This document shows, piece after piece, positions 61,049 to 64,000 of a stretch of DNA of 64,000 nucleotides; positions within the stretch are counted from its first letter, which is position 1; every line of letters starts with the position of its first letter. Where the stretch lies: positions 1 through 64,000 of the forward strand of contig NZ_BDQY01000008.1 in the NCBI RefSeq assembly GCF_002724055.1, in the 5' to 3' direction. The notes beneath the pieces are model-generated. The model did no database searches. It saw nothing but the letters and a program-made list of their open reading frames with translations, and had not been told where the DNA came from. Position numbers and translations under genes: made by a program. The DNA comes from Tepidibacter mesophilus (lineage in GTDB: Bacteria; Bacillota; Clostridia; Peptostreptococcales; Peptostreptococcaceae).

Positions 61049-62506
61049 TTAATTGTTTCCATTTATTATTTTTTCAGTATTAACACCTTCTTTTTCCCAC
61101 ATATTCATAAATTGAGAGCTTGTAACATTCTTATAAATATTTTCATTATAGTATTTCCTTAATGTGTCAAAAAATACATCATCTCCAACTTTTTTTCTTA
61201 TATCGTCTATCATAAGAGCTCCTTTGCTGTATACGCATAAGCTGTAATCTATTGAATTATCAAATTCTGTAGTACTTTTGAATATATTTTTGTTCTGTTT
61301 AGTTATAGTTCTAACTTTCATATTCTTTATTAATCTATCCTTTACTTCTTTCCCATATTTTTGTTCAAAATATAGTATTGTCGAATATTCAGTTAAAGCT
61401 TCATCAAGCCATGGCTCACTTATCTCGTCATTTCCAACTAATGAATACCACCATTGATGCGCTGTTTCATGCGCAACCACATACTCAAGATAAAACTTGG
61501 AATTTTGATCATAAAGACTTTTATCAATCATTACAAGATTAGGATACTCCATTCCTCCTATAAAAAAATCTGACTCTACAACTGAGTATGTTTTGTAAGG
61601 ATATTTTCCAAATAAATCATTAAATACTACCAAAGAATCCTTAGCTACCTCTAAAGCTTCTTTTCCATATTTATCATCAAAAAAATAGCTATATATGTTT
61701 GTATCTTTTATATTAGTCGATAATATAGAAAACTTATCACTTAATATAAAAGCAAAATCTCTTACGTTTTTAGCATCTACTTTGAAGATATTTCTATTAT
61801 TGGATTTTTTCTTAGTTTTTATTACTCCTGTTGATGCTATTTTATACTTATTTGGCATATTTATACTAACTTCAAAATTACTTATATTACTATAAAAAGG
61901 GTCTCCTATTTTTTCATATCCCTTTTTATTCCATCCTCTTTCGTCATATACGCACGCTATTGGATACCAATTTGTGATGTTTATAGTGTTATCTCCATAA
62001 CCAAATCTACCTATTGAATTAGGTAATTTTACATCATATTCTATATATATATCTATTTTTTCATCAGCCTTTAATTCTTTGCCTAATTTAACCATTAATA
62101 TATCTTCTTTTTCGCCTGATATAGAATAGTCTAATTCTTTTTTATCATTTAAAATGTCTTTAATCTTTATATATCCTTTACTAAATCCATTTGGATATGC
62201 ATCTTTTAATTCATCTTTGGTAAATGGTGCATATTCCTCTTTAGAGAATGCATTAGGATATATATGAAAATATACTTCGTTCAAATTATTTTGAGTATTA
62301 TTTACATATACTACATTTTGACTGCAACTTAATATATTTGACTTATCATCAAAAGATGCATTTATAGTGTACGAATTTAAATTATCATTTTTTTCTCCTT
62401 TGAATGCTTGAAGATCTATGTTTTCAAAGCACGTAATTATAGAAAAGAATAAAAATAATACAATAAATAACTTAACAAGCTTTTTTTTGTTTAAAATAAC
62501 TAACAA
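61049..62506 (-). CDS. M1-family metallopeptidase
   Basis: A 485-residue zinc peptidase: N-terminal helix near 8-26 (anchor or signal), beta-rich domain to about 280, then the catalytic part with HETAHQWW near 333-340 (HExxH), the third ligand Glu in WLDEALTEYS near 354-361. No GxMEN motif in its classical form (FIGGMEYPNLVM instead, near 300), which is seen in divergent M1 proteins. Extracytoplasmic aminopeptidase-like; substrates unknown. Confidence 0.87.
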   Translation of the reverse strand: MLVILNKKKLVKLFIVLFLFFSIITCFENIDLQAFKGEKNDNLNSYTINASFDDKSNILSCSQNVVYVNNTQNNLNEVYFHIYPNAFSKEEYAPFTKDELKDAYPNGFSKGYIKIKDILNDKKELDYSISGEKEDILMVKLGKELKADEKIDIYIEYDVKLPNSIGRFGYGDNTINITNWYPIACVYDERGWNKKGYEKIGDPFYSNISNFEVSINMPNKYKIASTGVIKTKKKSNNRNIFKVDAKNVRDFAFILSDKFSILSTNIKDTNIYSYFFDDKYGKEALEVAKDSLVVFNDLFGKYPYKTYSVVESDFFIGGMEYPNLVMIDKSLYDQNSKFYLEYVVAHETAHQWWYSLVGNDEISEPWLDEALTEYSTILYFEQKYGKEVKDRLIKNMKVRTITKQNKNIFKSTTEFDNSIDYSLCVYSKGALMIDDIRKKVGDDVFFDTLRKYYNENIYKNVTSSQFMNMWEKEGVNTEKIINGNN

Positions 62507-62559
62507 GAATACTACCCCCTTTGTAATACTGAAAACTTAAAGTTCTATGACCCTTTTTC

Positions 62560-62735
62560 ATCCAAAGTGAAAATTTTGTCTTAATTAAGTTTCGCTTTAT
62601 CCGAAAGCTAAAAGTTCTAAAGTTCTATATTTTTAATGTTAGAGCTAAGAACTTAATAGTTTCTGGATTGGCTCAGTTAAAAATTCAGTCGAAAGAAAAT
62701 TCCGTCTGAATTAAGTTTCTCTTTATTGTGATATA
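62560..62735. repeat. Dispersed repeat family B, copy with AAGTT-CGCTTTAT arms
   Basis: TTAATTAAGTTTCGCTTTAT, GAAAGCTAAAAGTTCT, TTAGAGCTAAGAACTT and a final TGAATTAAGTTTCTCTTTAT. The AAGTTCGCTTTAT-like end recurs at 3398-3416 and 58742-58757. It lies in the divergent gap between the M1 peptidase gene and the DnaD-domain gene. Confidence 0.55.
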
Positions 62736-62754
62736 ATTAATCCGAGGTGATTTT

Positions 62755-64000
62755 ATGTTTTTTAAAGAAATTAATGAAATAGATTTAGGAGATACTCCTA
62801 TTGATAATATATTTATAGATATATTTATGCCAATGGCTAATGGTACATACGTAAAAATTTATTTATTAGCTTATAAATATGCCTTTGATGCATCAAAGGC
62901 AGAAGTATCAAATCATACCTTGGCAAAGAATTTAAATATACCTCTATCAGATGTTTTATCAGCTTGGGATTTTTGGGAAGATAAAAAAATAATAAAAAAA
63001 CATTTTAAAGAAGAAGATCAACAATGGGATTATTCAGTTGAGTTTTTAAATTTAAAGAAATTATATATAGAAAATATTATTAAAACTAATGATCCTAAAA
63101 AAGAAAGAACAACACCGAACGAACTTATATCTGTAACTCAAAATCCTAATATAACTAAGCTTTTTAATTATATAAATGAAATTATAAGCAGACCTTTAGT
63201 TCCAAATGAAAAAATTCAAATATTAGATATAATGGATAGATACAATATGGGACCAGATATGATAAAAAGTGCTTATGCCTACTCTAAGCAAAAAAGAGGG
63301 ATAAAAAGTATAAAATACGTAGAAGGAATAATCAGAAATTGGTATGACAATAAGATATATACGATTGAAGATTTAGAACAATACTTTGCAAAAAATACAG
63401 AGAGATTTGGTTTGTACAAAAAAGTTTTTAAAGAGCTAGGTTTTTATAGAGAACCTACTATGGAAGAAAGAAGAATCATGGATAAATGGATTGACGAATT
63501 TAAATTTTCTAATGATTTAATAAGTTTTGCTTGTTCCAAATCTAAGAATACTTCAAATCCTACTATATCTTATATAGATGCTATACTTAAAAACTGGAAT
63601 GAAAAAGGATTTAAATCTTATCAGGATATAATCGATTATGATTCAAAACGCTCAGAAAGACTAGAGATATATAAAATTATATTCGAATCATTAGGATTTA
63701 AAAAACAACCTTCTAAAGAGGAAGTCCGAACTATGGATAAATGGGTAGATGATATGAATATTCCTATAGACTTAGTATTACATGCTTGTTCTAAGTCAAA
63801 GAATACTTCTAATCCATCTATAAACTATATTGATGCTATTTTAAATGATTGGAATAAAAAAGGATTCAAAACTATAGAACAAACTCAGCAAGAGGTTAAA
63901 CAGACAAAATATGAACCTAAGTCTTATAGTTCTCCTAAAACAAAGCTTCATAACTTTGAACAAAGAACGTCTAAATATACACCAGATGAACTTGAAAGAA
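62755..64000 (+). CDS. DnaD-domain protein, partial at the window end
   Basis: At least 415 residues, cut by the window edge. ATG at 62755 after CGAGGTGATTTT. An N-terminal winged-helix part (NGTYVKIYLLAYKYAFDASK, then NHTLAKNLNIPLSDVLSAWDFW) is followed by three DnaB_2/DnaD C-terminal domains: near 138-190 (NEKIQILDIMDRYNMGPDMI), near 240-290 (EERRIMDKWIDEFKFSNDLI) and near 322-372 (EEVRTMDKWVDDMNIPIDLV). These take part in replication restart and helicase loading; a DnaC-like loader gene usually follows. Confidence 0.9.
   Translation, partial: MFFKEINEIDLGDTPIDNIFIDIFMPMANGTYVKIYLLAYKYAFDASKAEVSNHTLAKNLNIPLSDVLSAWDFWEDKKIIKKHFKEEDQQWDYSVEFLNLKKLYIENIIKTNDPKKERTTPNELISVTQNPNITKLFNYINEIISRPLVPNEKIQILDIMDRYNMGPDMIKSAYAYSKQKRGIKSIKYVEGIIRNWYDNKIYTIEDLEQYFAKNTERFGLYKKVFKELGFYREPTMEERRIMDKWIDEFKFSNDLISFACSKSKNTSNPTISYIDAILKNWNEKGFKSYQDIIDYDSKRSERLEIYKIIFESLGFKKQPSKEEVRTMDKWVDDMNIPIDLVLHACSKSKNTSNPSINYIDAILNDWNKKGFKTIEQTQQEVKQTKYEPKSYSSPKTKLHNFEQRTSKYTPDELER

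Noticed and set aside
1-64000. tRNA, rRNA, riboswitch or CRISPR array
   Set aside because: Reading by eye found no tRNA clover-leaf, rRNA core, recognised riboswitch or spaced repeat array; a covariance search would be needed to be certain.

Overview
The window is low-GC chromosomal DNA of a Gram-positive, endospore-type Clostridia. The walRK-yycHI-walJ-htrA operon, an rlmH gene nearby, the speA/speD-speE-speB polyamine genes, Crp/Rrf2/HxlR-type regulators, a CD1871A-type CXXC peptide gene and a DnaD-domain gene at the right edge would fit a Peptostreptococcaceae-like genome close to the replication origin. The family-level placement is inference; no rRNA or tRNA gene is present to confirm it.

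Layout. 0-9 kb: a structured end that may belong to an IS200/IS605-type element, a beta-propeller-like protein, a GNAT and RimK-like pair, an alternative S4 gene (rpsD) with a Fur/Zur-like box, and a complete arginine to spermidine pathway. 9-24 kb: a sigV/rsiV-type pair, exoIII, a multi-rhodanese lipoprotein, a DUF2935 protein, two nitroreductases, LysR and Crp regulators, an EamA/YdcZ-type pair, and a 7TM-GGDEF gene split by a 135-bp mobile repeat. 24.2-36.6 kb: an accessory island. 36.5-46.3 kb: rlmH, a TPR protein, a DUF421 protein and the Wal operon. 46-62.5 kb: a VanZ-RDD protein, a two-component system, a redox operon (polyferredoxin, CXXC peptide, TlpA lipoprotein) with an ABC transporter, a chemoreceptor, a MerR-controlled MATE pump, an M23 endopeptidase and an M1-type peptidase. 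62.7 kb to the end: the start of a DnaD-domain gene.

Main result. The last codons of rlmH (Gly-Glu-Pro-Tyr-His-Lys-stop) recur four more times as direct repeats at 35348, 33513, 31656 and 24205. Each copy still encodes GEPYHK-stop in the same orientation but with different synonymous codons. This is what serial insertion at the rlmH 3' end would leave, as with staphylococcal SCC elements, where each junction keeps the rlmH tail of an earlier host. The four intervals carry (1) a LUD protein, (2) an Rrf2 regulator and methyltransferase, (3) an HxlR regulator, a SnoaL-like protein and a broken amidohydrolase, and (4) a sigma/anti-sigma pair and an HscC-like Hsp70 with a membrane J-protein. No recombinase gene is visible, so the cassettes are probably mobilised in trans or are fixed remnants.

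Other structure: a dispersed ~135-bp repeat (family A) with a clean insertion and 5-bp target duplication; a second, hairpin-rich repeat family (B); a 200-bp palindrome beside rlmH; three dyads in the speD leader; two Rrf2-type operators; a textbook MerR promoter with a 19-bp spacer; and two island genes whose only plausible start codons are non-standard (ATA and CTG/ATT).
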